Positions 1 to 5,229 are shown, numbered from the stretch's first letter. The stretch: DNA of 5,293 nt from Candidatus Moraniibacteriota bacterium (GCA_029933995.1 JAOZNB010000087.1:1-5293); one strand, 5' to 3'. Notes: generated by a model from the letters alone, not told the origin. Program-made: numbers and translations.

Positions 1-1905
1 AAGGCAATAAAAGAGTTGGTTGGTGGTATGAAATCTGGCAGTGATGCGCAGACGCTTTTGGGTGTGACTGGGAGTGGTAAAACTTTTACTGTTGCTAATG
101 TGATTGAGCAGGTGCAAAAGCCTACACTGGTCATTGCGCACAATAAAACCCTTGCTGCGCAACTTGTGCAAGAGTTTAGAACATTTTTTCCACAAAATGC
201 TGTAGAATATTTTGTATCGTATTATGATTATTATCAGCCAGAGGCTTATGTACGTTCCTCTGACACTTATATAGATAAAGAAGTACAAATCAATGAAGAA
301 ATTGATAGACTGCGTCACGCTGCGACTGCAGCAGTGCTAACACGCAAGGATGTTATAGTTGTTGCTAGTGTATCGTGTATTTATGGACTGGGTTCACCTG
401 ACTTTTATAAAAAGAGCATGATAACTTTGCATGTGGGAGATGAAATTGATAGAGAAAAATTACTCAAGAAATTTATAGATCAACATTATGAGCGAAATGA
501 GATTTTAGCACGAGGGAAATTTCGAGCTACTGGTCCAACGATTGATATTGTACCGGCTGGGCGTGAGGCTGTAGTGCGTATCATGATGCGGGGTAACAGA
601 ATTGTTCGGATGATGGAAATTGATATTACAACTTCTGAAAAAAGAACTGAAATGGATGAAGCTATAATTTATCCGGCAAAACATTTTGTGGTGCCAGAGC
701 CTGTATTGCAGAAGTCTATTGGTCACATTGAAAAAGATTTAAAAGATAGATTGGATTATTTTCAAAAATTGGGAAAGCTTGTGGAAGCACAGAGATTGGA
801 AATGCGTACAAAAAGGGATATTGAGATGATGAGAGAGCTTGGGTATTGTAATGGGATTGAAAATTATTCTCTTTATTTAACCGGGCGAAAGCCAGGCGAA
901 GCACCGTATACTCTTATAGATTATTTTCCAGATGATTATATGCTTGTGATTGATGAGTCACATGTGAGTGTGCCGCAAATTGGTGGAATGTATAATGGAG
1001 ATAGAGCGAGAAAACAGAATCTAATTGATAGTGGATTTCGACTTCCAAGTGCATTGGATAATCGTCCATTTAATTTTGAAGAATTTGAACAGAGGATGGG
1101 ACAGACAATTTTTGTGTCAGCAACACCTTCCCAGTATGAACAAGATAAGAGTACACAAATTGTTGAACAAATTATTCGTCCAACAGGATTATTAGATCCA
1201 AAATTAATTATTCGACCAACAGGTGGACAAGTAAAAGATGTGATAGATGAAATTGCTAAAACGATTAAAAAAGGTGAAAGAGTGCTCATAACAACACTTA
1301 CCAAAAAACAAGCAGAAAATTTGTCAGAATATTTAGATGAAAATAAAATAAAGTCACAATATTTACACTCAGATGTCGATACACTTGATAGAATCACAAT
1401 TTTAGAAGATTTGCGTAGTGGTAAATTTGATGTTTTAGTAGGGGTGAACTTGCTTAGGGAAGGTTTGGATTTGCCAGAAGTTTCACTTGTTGCTATTTTA
1501 GATGCTGACAAAGAAGGGTTTCTCCGAAGTGAGGTTTCACTCATCCAAACAATTGGTCGTGCTTCAAGAAACGTGGAGGGACGTGTAATTTTGTATGCAG
1601 ATAAAATAACAGGTTCATTGGGGCGAGCAATAGACGAAACAAATCGTCGTCGCAAAATTCAAGAGAAATATAATAAAGAGAATAATATTACACCAACAAC
1701 AATTAAAAAAGATATTGCATCTATCATAAAATCAAAGAAAGAAGAAAAACAAAAGGCAAGAGAATTTATAGAACTAGCAAGTATGGAAAATATTGAAGGC
1801 TATATCAAACAACGTGAAGTAGATATGAAAAAAGCAGCAAAAGCACTAAATTTTGAAGAAGCTGCAATGATACGTGATGAAATTAGAGAGTTAAAAAGAA
1901 TGTAA
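1..1905 (+). CDS. uvrB: UvrB, excinuclease ABC subunit B (5'-truncated by window edge)
   Basis: UvrB is the damage-verification helicase-like subunit of nucleotide excision repair. It is loaded by UvrA, opens DNA around a lesion and recruits UvrC for incision. The frame is open from base 1 and the first residues (KAIKELVGGM) match the segment just after the usual UvrB N-terminus, so about 15-25 residues are missing and the TTG at 16 is not the start. Counting from the window's first codon, visible features are Walker A GVTGSGKT (21-28), the tyrosine-rich beta-hairpin YFVSYYDYYQPEAYV (70-84), motif II DESH (318-321), motif III SAT (373-375), motif VI QTIGRASRN (516-524) and a C-terminal UVR domain that binds UvrA/UvrC (about 595-634). 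Total length fits the usual 650-680 residues. Every key motif is intact, so it should be functional. The 5' end is more GC-rich than the middle (see findings). Identification is secure. Confidence 0.98.
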   Translation, partial: KAIKELVGGMKSGSDAQTLLGVTGSGKTFTVANVIEQVQKPTLVIAHNKTLAAQLVQEFRTFFPQNAVEYFVSYYDYYQPEAYVRSSDTYIDKEVQINEEIDRLRHAATAAVLTRKDVIVVASVSCIYGLGSPDFYKKSMITLHVGDEIDREKLLKKFIDQHYERNEILARGKFRATGPTIDIVPAGREAVVRIMMRGNRIVRMMEIDITTSEKRTEMDEAIIYPAKHFVVPEPVLQKSIGHIEKDLKDRLDYFQKLGKLVEAQRLEMRTKRDIEMMRELGYCNGIENYSLYLTGRKPGEAPYTLIDYFPDDYMLVIDESHVSVPQIGGMYNGDRARKQNLIDSGFRLPSALDNRPFNFEEFEQRMGQTIFVSATPSQYEQDKSTQIVEQIIRPTGLLDPKLIIRPTGGQVKDVIDEIAKTIKKGERVLITTLTKKQAENLSEYLDENKIKSQYLHSDVDTLDRITILEDLRSGKFDVLVGVNLLREGLDLPEVSLVAILDADKEGFLRSEVSLIQTIGRASRNVEGRVILYADKITGSLGRAIDETNRRRKIQEKYNKENNITPTTIKKDIASIIKSKKEEKQKAREFIELASMENIEGYIKQREVDMKKAAKALNFEEAAMIRDEIRELKRM

Positions 1906-1910
1906 TTGAT

Positions 1911-1929
1911 AACAAAACTTTGTTTTTTT
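1911..1929 (+). terminator. Weak candidate terminator after uvrB
   Basis: AACAA (1911-1915) and TTGTT (1920-1924) can pair around a four-base loop, and the right arm runs into seven T residues (1923-1929). The position, five bases after the uvrB stop codon, is right for an intrinsic terminator. However, the stem is only five mostly A-T pairs, so it may be leaky or not functional, and uvrB could be co-transcribed with the next gene. Confidence 0.3.
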
Positions 1930-1962
1930 GTAGATTTCGTATAGACTATGGATAGGAGATGT

Positions 1963-1978
1963 GTCATTTTGTCATTTT
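1963..1978 (+). repeat. Perfect 8-bp tandem repeat upstream of the DUF3135-like gene
   Basis: GTCATTTT occurs twice back to back (1963-1970, 1971-1978), ending eight bases before the Shine-Dalgarno sequence of the gene at 2001. It could be a regulator half-site pair or a chance repeat. I found no convincing -35/-10 pair in the 95-base gap 1906-2000, so the promoter of the downstream gene is unresolved. Confidence 0.4.
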
Positions 1979-2000
1979 AAATCAAAAGGAGGGTTAACAC

Positions 2001-2378
2001 ATGGATAAAAAAGAACAGGCTAGACAGGATCGAGAAGAACGCGCATTAGCAGAGCATGCTAGACTCGCAGAACTTTTTAAAACTGATAGAATGGCATTTG
2101 AAAGAGAACGTAAAGAAGCTATTGCAGGCATAATTGGACAATGTGATGATTTGCAAAGACGAGACCAACTTAATGATTTACAAGATAAAATTGATTGTGT
2201 TATGAGTGGTGCTAAATCACCACATAACCGATTAGTTTTGATGCAGATGCTTTTTTGGGACCAGGTGCATAATGTATTTATGCCAGCATTACAAATGTGT
2301 CAACAAATAAAGCCTTGTTGGGATTGTGAAAAAGATAAAGCAAACAAAATGCACCTTCGGTTGTGTAAAAAAACATAA
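2001..2378 (+). CDS. DUF3135-like small cytoplasmic protein
   Basis: This is a 125-residue protein with no signal peptide or membrane segment. The first ~45 residues are highly charged and probably helical (alternating K/E/R/D with A/L). The region from about residue 23 to 97 follows the pattern I associate with DUF3135: an acidic FKTDRMAFERERKEAI helix, then LQDKIDCVMSGAKSPHNR, then an aromatic LMQMLFWDQ helix. That family has no established function, and the match is from memory. The C-terminal tail carries Cys100, Cys106, Cys109 and Cys122 (C-X5-C-X2-C-X12-C), which could bind a metal but lacks a classic zinc-ribbon pattern. The ATG start is well supported by AAGGAGG at 1986-1992, eight bases upstream. 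It lies 95 bp after uvrB on the same strand, but a functional link to repair is not shown. Confidence 0.7.
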   Translation: MDKKEQARQDREERALAEHARLAELFKTDRMAFERERKEAIAGIIGQCDDLQRRDQLNDLQDKIDCVMSGAKSPHNRLVLMQMLFWDQVHNVFMPALQMCQQIKPCWDCEKDKANKMHLRLCKKT

Positions 2379-2386
2379 AATATAAA

Positions 2387-2418
2387 GTTCGGAAATAAAT
2401 TAATATTTATTTCCGAAC
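2387..2418. repeat. Perfect inverted repeat, 14-bp arms, 4-base loop
   Basis: GTTCGGAAATAAAT (2387-2400) and ATTTATTTCCGAAC (2405-2418) are exact reverse complements around TAAT. It starts eight bases after the stop codon of the DUF3135-like gene and ends 14 bases before the next ATG. The position suits a terminator for the upstream gene, but neither side has a clean T-run (GATTATAA follows on the + strand). It may instead be an operator for the downstream gene, since the candidate -35 falls in its loop, or a 3'-end stabilising hairpin. Confidence 0.75.
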
Positions 2419-2427
2419 GATTATAAT
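2400..2427 (+). promoter_or_regulatory. Candidate promoter for the lysozyme-like gene, near-leaderless
   Basis: A consensus -10 TATAAT lies at 2422-2427, only five bases before the ATG at 2433. A weak -35, TTAATA (2400-2405, four of six consensus bases), lies 16 bases upstream inside the hairpin loop. Transcription from this -10 would start at or next to the ATG, giving a leaderless mRNA, which fits the absence of a Shine-Dalgarno sequence. AT-rich DNA produces TATAAT by chance, so this is tentative. Confidence 0.4.
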
Positions 2428-2432
2428 AAATT

Positions 2433-3053
2433 ATGAAAAAAAACAAAAAACAAAAAACATTTATTTGTGATTCGAAAGAAAAATTTATTTCTTGTTATAG
2501 ACACAAACACCCATTATTATTTTTTGCTATAATTTTTAATATTTTTGTGATTACTGTAATTTTGACGATTAGTGCGATAAATAAAGATTTAGATTTACTT
2601 AATGCAAAAAGAATATTATTTAATCAGCCAAATCCAGCTATTTTAGCAGATTCTGAGGAAATATTGGAGGGATATCCGATGTTGGAAATGGCACCGTATA
2701 TTGCAAAGGAAAATAGAGAAGTAGCTGCATTTATTATTGCAATAGCAAAAAAAGAGAGTGCATGGGGTAAGAGGACACCAAAATTAAATGGAGAAGAATG
2801 CTATAACTATTGGGGATTTAGGAAAAAACGTGAGCGAATGGGTAGTGGTGGACACACATGTTTTGATAGTCCAGAGGATGCTGTACGTACAATTGCAATG
2901 AGAATTGATGACTTGATAGACAAGGGTTATGATACGCCAAGTAAGATGGTCATTTGGAAATGTGGAAGTTGTAATGGTGCTGCAAGAATTGGTTCACAAA
3001 AGTGGATAGAAGATGTAGATCATTATTATCAACAAATGATAAATTTAGAATAG
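2433..3053 (+). CDS. Membrane-anchored lysozyme/glucosaminidase-like protein
   Basis: This 206-residue protein has a lysine-rich N-terminus, one hydrophobic segment at about 27-49 and an extracytoplasmic C-terminal domain, so an N-in/C-out signal anchor is likely. The domain resembles the lysozyme-like fold of glucosaminidase-type peptidoglycan hydrolases: helix AAFIIAIAKKESAWGK with Glu108 where the catalytic acid is expected, then CYNYWGF (123-129), a Gly-rich turn, SPEDAVRTIAMRI (146-158) and a C-terminal WIEDVDHYYQQM helix. Cys123, Cys143, Cys177 and Cys180 may form disulfides outside the cell. The likely role is cleavage or binding of cell-wall glycan, inferred from fold-like motifs and topology. 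The ATG is chosen because it precedes the basic N-terminus; it has no Shine-Dalgarno sequence and sits just after a TATAAT. The downstream neighbour is convergent, so this gene is probably monocistronic. Confidence 0.8.
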   Translation: MKKNKKQKTFICDSKEKFISCYRHKHPLLFFAIIFNIFVITVILTISAINKDLDLLNAKRILFNQPNPAILADSEEILEGYPMLEMAPYIAKENREVAAFIIAIAKKESAWGKRTPKLNGEECYNYWGFRKKRERMGSGGHTCFDSPEDAVRTIAMRIDDLIDKGYDTPSKMVIWKCGSCNGAARIGSQKWIEDVDHYYQQMINLE

Positions 3054-3076
3054 TTTGTAAAGGGTTTTAGTGCATG

Positions 3077-3112
3077 ACAAAAAGTCCAATCAATTTTAGA
3101 TAGGACTTTTGT
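3077..3112. terminator. Probable bidirectional terminator between convergent genes
   Basis: ACAAAAAGTCC (3077-3087) pairs with GGACTTTTGT (3103-3112), giving eight perfect pairs (AAAAGTCC/GGACTTTT) plus three more across one bulged A, with a 15-base loop. It starts 23 bases after the stop codon of the + strand lysozyme-like gene and lies 17 bases beyond the stop of the - strand beta-helix gene. T-rich arms on both strands allow termination in either direction. Confidence 0.65.
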
Positions 3113-3128
3113 TATTTATAGAAATTTT

Positions 3129-4190
3129 TTAAAATGTGAAGCAGGGTTCTGAAACATTTGCTTCGGTATTATTTTCTATCAAGTTATTTTCTCGTGTTAT
3201 TGTTGATTGAAAAAATGGTCTAGGTTTTTTGGGTCTATTTTTGTGTACAGCGCAGCGTACACCAAATTTTTGATTATTTAAAATTGTATTTTCGGTTAAA
3301 GTTATATCACCGATACCCATAGATGTTAGGAAGGCAACACCATTTTTAATATTGTTGTTGAAGATAGAATCTTTAATTATAACAATATTGTCATAAATTT
3401 CTGTTTCTAAACCACTCTCTCCATTATTAGAAGCATTTGTATTTGAGATTATTGCATGCATGTGTGGATGTAGGTCAATTCCTTCTTCACCATTTTCAAT
3501 AATTTCAGAATTAACAATTTCCACACGCCCATCACGTAGATACATTCCTTGATTATCATTTTTTGTGACAGTGACATCACTAAATCGTACAAGTGGCATA
3601 CTTGCAATTTCAATATCTGATTTGTCAAATATTTCGTAGGTAACGGCAGCTTTTTCTCCAGGAAGTGTTTTAGTACGTTCTTTTTTTTGCATCAAGACAC
3701 CAAAGTCGTGAGCATTTGATATTGTTGTGTTTATGAATGTAGCATTGGTATTCCAAGGTATAATAACGGTGTTATTTCCACCTGAAATAGTTAGATTTAT
3801 TAGTTTTGTATTTTCATTTGTTGTGAGGGCAAATAATTTAGATGATTCATTTAATATAGTCACTTCATTGATATTTCCATATAAGGTTATATTTTCAGGT
3901 AGCGTAAGCATCTCTTTGTATGTTCCAGAAGAAATAAAAATTGTTGATACATTTCTCTCTGTTGCAGATGAAATAGCAGATGAAATAGTTGCAAATGGAT
4001 AGGTCAGAGAACCATTTTGTTGTTTCATAGCCAGTTCATTTCCAAGTATTTTTTGATCCACAAAAATAACATGAGAGGACGTCTCATGTAGTCCTTTGGA
4101 TAATTCTTGTGAAACATAAAACTGACCACTATACCAGATAGCTCCAAAAAGTGAAATATATATAATTATACGAAATATAAGCCAAAACAT
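3129..4190 (-). CDS. Membrane-anchored right-handed beta-helix protein
   Basis: From the ATG at 4190 this is 353 residues. Residues 2-22 form one hydrophobic segment (IFRIIIYISLFGAIWY) and serve as a signal anchor, with the rest outside the membrane. Residues 64-72 (YPFATISSA) and 85-91 (ISSGTYK region) are the entry signature of DUF1565/pectate-lyase-like beta-helices (PFATI..A, then GTY). Residues about 213-290 contain repeated rungs of the form N.GMYLRDG, NGEEGIDL, NNGESGLE and NNIKNGVAF, typical of PbH1 repeats. Such domains bind or modify polysaccharides or act as surface adhesins. No catalytic triad is recognisable, so activity is not assigned. Cys313 and Cys350 near the C-terminus could pair. 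The frame extends to a TTG at 4244, but that codon lies inside the terminator of the preceding gene and upstream of this gene's promoter, so I reject it. No Shine-Dalgarno is present; the mRNA is probably leaderless. Confidence 0.82.
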   Translation of the reverse strand: MFWLIFRIIIYISLFGAIWYSGQFYVSQELSKGLHETSSHVIFVDQKILGNELAMKQQNGSLTYPFATISSAISSATERNVSTIFISSGTYKEMLTLPENITLYGNINEVTILNESSKLFALTTNENTKLINLTISGGNNTVIIPWNTNATFINTTISNAHDFGVLMQKKERTKTLPGEKAAVTYEIFDKSDIEIASMPLVRFSDVTVTKNDNQGMYLRDGRVEIVNSEIIENGEEGIDLHPHMHAIISNTNASNNGESGLETEIYDNIVIIKDSIFNNNIKNGVAFLTSMGIGDITLTENTILNNQKFGVRCAVHKNRPKKPRPFFQSTITRENNLIENNTEANVSEPCFTF

Positions 4191-4197
4191 ATATTGG

Positions 4198-4226
4198 ATT
4201 GTACACTTTAAAATTGATTTTGTAAA
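4198..4226 (-). promoter_or_regulatory. Sigma70-type promoter for the beta-helix gene, leaderless
   Basis: On the - strand, TTTACA (4226-4221) and TACAAT (4203-4198) are separated by exactly 17 bases, five of six consensus bases each. Seven bases then separate the -10 from the ATG at 4190, so the expected transcription start coincides with the start codon. This both supports the 4190 start and explains the missing Shine-Dalgarno sequence. Its -35 overlaps the T-tract of the preceding gene's terminator. Confidence 0.6.
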
Positions 4227-4259
4227 AAGAAAAGCGGTAAACAAGTTTGTTTACCGCTT
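4224..4259 (-). terminator. Rho-independent terminator of the orphan gene
   Basis: AAGCGGTAAACA (4232-4243) and TGTTTACCGCTT (4248-4259) form a perfect 12-bp stem with a four-base loop. Read on the - strand the stem is followed by TTCTTTTT (4231-4224), a good U-tract. It begins 12 bases beyond the stop codon of the - strand gene at 4272. The + strand side has no T-run, so it acts in the - direction. Confidence 0.88.
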
Positions 4260-4271
4260 AGATTGAATTAG

Positions 4272-4871
4272 TTATTTTAAATCAGCTCGTTTATTCTGTT
4301 CATTTTTGGGCAGGAGAACTTTTTGCAAGTCATAGATTGCTTGTATCATATCATCGCTTTTTATTTCAATACGAGGACATTCTTGTAAGCGAAAATTTAT
4401 TACAACGATGTAGCTACTATTGTAGCGTGTAATGGATATGCCATCGATATGAGTATGCGATTTCCATACAATTTTTTGTATACGTCGTAACGCATATTTC
4501 TTTTTCTTGCCAAGAGCATCAATAGAAATGTGACACATAAATTTGTGATGGTTTCTAAGTTCTTTGTAAAACTCAAATACATCTTTATGACATAATTGCA
4601 TGTGATAACTATTTCGCAAACAAAATTGGTCACGAATTTCATATGGAAAATTAAACGATAGTATATTCCTTTTTAGGTTGGCGGTTTGAAGCAGTGTGCG
4701 AATAACCTTCAATACTCGTTGAGGATTATCAGGAAAGACGCAAGTTTCCAAAAAACATTGTAAGTAGCATCTAAATTCGTTTAAAACAATAGTACTTCTA
4801 TTTGCTCCTGTTACATTTGTGTCACTTAGATTAATTTCAACTTTGCCAGCAACTTTAATCTTTTCTCCCAA
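4272..4871 (-). CDS. Unrecognised 199-residue basic, cysteine-rich protein
   Basis: I do not recognise a family. The predicted protein has no signal peptide or membrane segment and looks mixed alpha/beta. It has a polar N-terminus (1-27), a helical stretch with three cysteines (Cys35, 39, 44), a likely helix QRVLKVIRTLLQTA (51-64), then Cys84, Cys94 and Cys113, a basic patch GKKKKYALRRIQK (121-133) suited to nucleic-acid contact, strands around HIDGISITRY and SSYIVVINF (141-160), Cys165 and a final helix DDMIQAIYDLQKVLL (173-187). The start is TTG (4871), supported by AAGGAG six bases upstream and a consensus promoter. It has its own promoter and terminator, so it is a single-gene unit. Two palindromes between promoter and start codon suggest regulation, perhaps autoregulation. 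A DNA- or RNA-binding role is only a guess from the basic patch. Confidence 0.8.
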   Translation of the reverse strand: MGEKIKVAGKVEINLSDTNVTGANRSTIVLNEFRCYLQCFLETCVFPDNPQRVLKVIRTLLQTANLKRNILSFNFPYEIRDQFCLRNSYHMQLCHKDVFEFYKELRNHHKFMCHISIDALGKKKKYALRRIQKIVWKSHTHIDGISITRYNSSYIVVINFRLQECPRIEIKSDDMIQAIYDLQKVLLPKNEQNKRADLK

Positions 4872-4877
4872 AATTAA

Positions 4878-4883
4878 CTCCTT
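4878..4883 (-). promoter_or_regulatory. Shine-Dalgarno sequence fixing a TTG start
   Basis: AAGGAG on the - strand lies six bases before the TTG at 4871. No in-frame ATG offers an alternative nearby, so this site decides the start codon of the orphan gene. Confidence 0.85.
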
Positions 4884-4890
4884 TTGTAAA

Positions 4891-4918
4891 TATTAAACTT
4901 TTAATAAACCAGTTTATT
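4891..4918. promoter_or_regulatory. Two overlapping 16-bp palindromes, possible operators
   Basis: TATTAAA-CT-TTTAATA (4891-4906) and AATAAAC-CA-GTTTATT (4903-4918) are both perfect 7-2-7 palindromes, overlapping by four bases with centres 12 bp apart. The second overlaps the -10 (4917-4922) and the predicted transcription start of the orphan gene, and the first sits in its 5' leader. This is where a dimeric repressor would block transcription. Because the DNA is very AT-rich, one such palindrome could be chance; two together are less likely. Confidence 0.5.
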
Positions 4919-4945
4919 TATACACTATTTTATTACTTTTGTCAA
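4917..4945 (-). promoter_or_regulatory. Sigma70-type promoter of the orphan gene
   Basis: On the - strand, TTGACA (4945-4940) is a perfect -35, followed by a 17-base spacer and TATAAA (4922-4917), five of six consensus bases. The predicted start near 4910 gives a leader of about 38 bases carrying the Shine-Dalgarno sequence. It is the strongest promoter in the window. Confidence 0.78.
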
Positions 4946-5034
4946 GAAAATTTTTAAGTTAAAAAACTTATTCAACAAAAAAAGAATTGAAGGCAAAATT
5001 ACGTCATGGAGAAAGTTTCTATGATTGTAAAATC

Positions 5035-5062
5035 GTAGAGACGCATTGCAATGCGTCTGTAC
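5035..5062. repeat. 28-bp palindromic element, copy 1
   Basis: Arms GTAGAGACGCATTG and CAATGCGTCTGTAC are complementary at 13 of 14 positions (G-G mismatch at the fourth pair). GTAGAGACG-type palindromes are, to my recollection, abundant dispersed repeats in cyanobacteria and some other bacteria. This looks like such a miniature repeat placed in coding sequence, where it reads as VETHCNASV in the mnmA frame. Confidence 0.75.
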
Positions 5063-5077
5063 TATGATTGTAAAATC

Positions 5078-5105
5078 GTAGAGACGCATTGCAATGCGTC
5101 TGTAC
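5078..5105. repeat. 28-bp palindromic element, copy 2
   Basis: This is an exact second copy of the element at 5035-5062, carried by the 43-bp duplication and including the same G-G mismatch. The identical mismatch shows it arose by duplication and not by an independent insertion. Confidence 0.75.
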
Positions 5106-5220
5106 TAAACTTTATGCTTAGTACAAAAGATGGGGGAATTACACCAGGTCAATATGCTGTATTTTATAATAATCAAGTCTGCTTAGGTGGTGGAGTTATT
5201 ATATGATATAAATAAAAAAC

Positions 5221-5229
5221 TTATCCACA
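5221..5229 (+). promoter_or_regulatory. DnaA-box-like site
   Basis: TTATCCACA is a perfect match to the classical DnaA box. It stands alone, 15 bases after the mnmA remnant's stop codon and about 30 bases upstream of a promoter. A single box is not an origin; it could be a DnaA-regulated promoter or part of the AAAAAACTTAT repeat motif. Confidence 0.4.

Larger units (their letters stand above)
5019..5107 (+). repeat. 43-bp tandem duplication, 2.07 copies, inside mnmA remnant
   Basis: Bases 5019-5061 recur at 5062-5104 without a mismatch, and the identity continues to 5107. The mismatches at 5018/5061 and 5065/5108 define the limits. Each unit carries TATGATTGTAAAATC followed by the 28-bp palindrome. 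Its length is not a multiple of three, so it shifts the mnmA frame. Confidence 0.95.
4963..5206 (+). pseudogene. mnmA: mnmA remnant (tRNA-specific 2-thiouridylase C-terminus), frameshifted
   Basis: MnmA thiolates uridine 34 of Lys, Glu and Gln tRNAs. Only its C-terminal beta-barrel end is here. The first part, frame 1 from about 4984, reads KELKAKLRHGESFYDCKI, matching the family's K.RYRQ segment, and stops at TGA 5065-5067. The end, in the next frame, reads GGITPGQYAVFYNNQ then VCLGGGVII and stops at 5204-5206, the hallmark MnmA C-terminus. A 43-bp tandem duplication (43 = 3x14+1) causes the frame change; removing one copy restores a continuous frame. The N-terminal ~290 residues, with the ATP-binding PP-loop and catalytic cysteines, are absent: an in-frame stop lies at 4960-4962 and the upstream DNA is the divergent gene's promoter region. 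The exact left limit of homology is uncertain. It is a dead fragment unless the contig is misassembled here. Confidence 0.82.

Noticed and set aside
505..904. Two short - strand open frames within uvrB
   Set aside because: Both are antisense shadows of a securely identified gene with low-complexity translations.
936..1655. A 239-codon open frame on the - strand opposite uvrB
   Set aside because: It is entirely antisense to conserved UvrB helicase motifs, is serine-rich with no coherent domain, and has no supported promoter or ribosome binding site.
3727..4002. A 91-codon + strand open frame opposite the beta-helix gene
   Set aside because: It is hydrophobic by chance from reading the antisense of beta-strand codons, and no promoter or Shine-Dalgarno sequence supports it.
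4191..4244. Longer N-terminus of the beta-helix protein starting at TTG 4244
   Set aside because: The TTG lies within the loop edge of the preceding gene's terminator and upstream of the promoter. The ATG at 4190 begins directly before the membrane anchor.
4400..4642. An 80-codon - strand frame inside the orphan gene
   Set aside because: It overlaps the longer frame that has a promoter, Shine-Dalgarno sequence and terminator. It is an out-of-frame shadow.
5065..5067. Recoded TGA (glycine or tryptophan) rescuing mnmA
   Set aside because: Reading through this TGA meets a TAA two codons later, and tryptophan in the other genes is encoded by TGG, so the standard code fits.
5019..5107. CRISPR array
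   Set aside because: There are two directly abutting 43-bp copies with no unique spacer, inside an mnmA reading frame. This is a tandem duplication.
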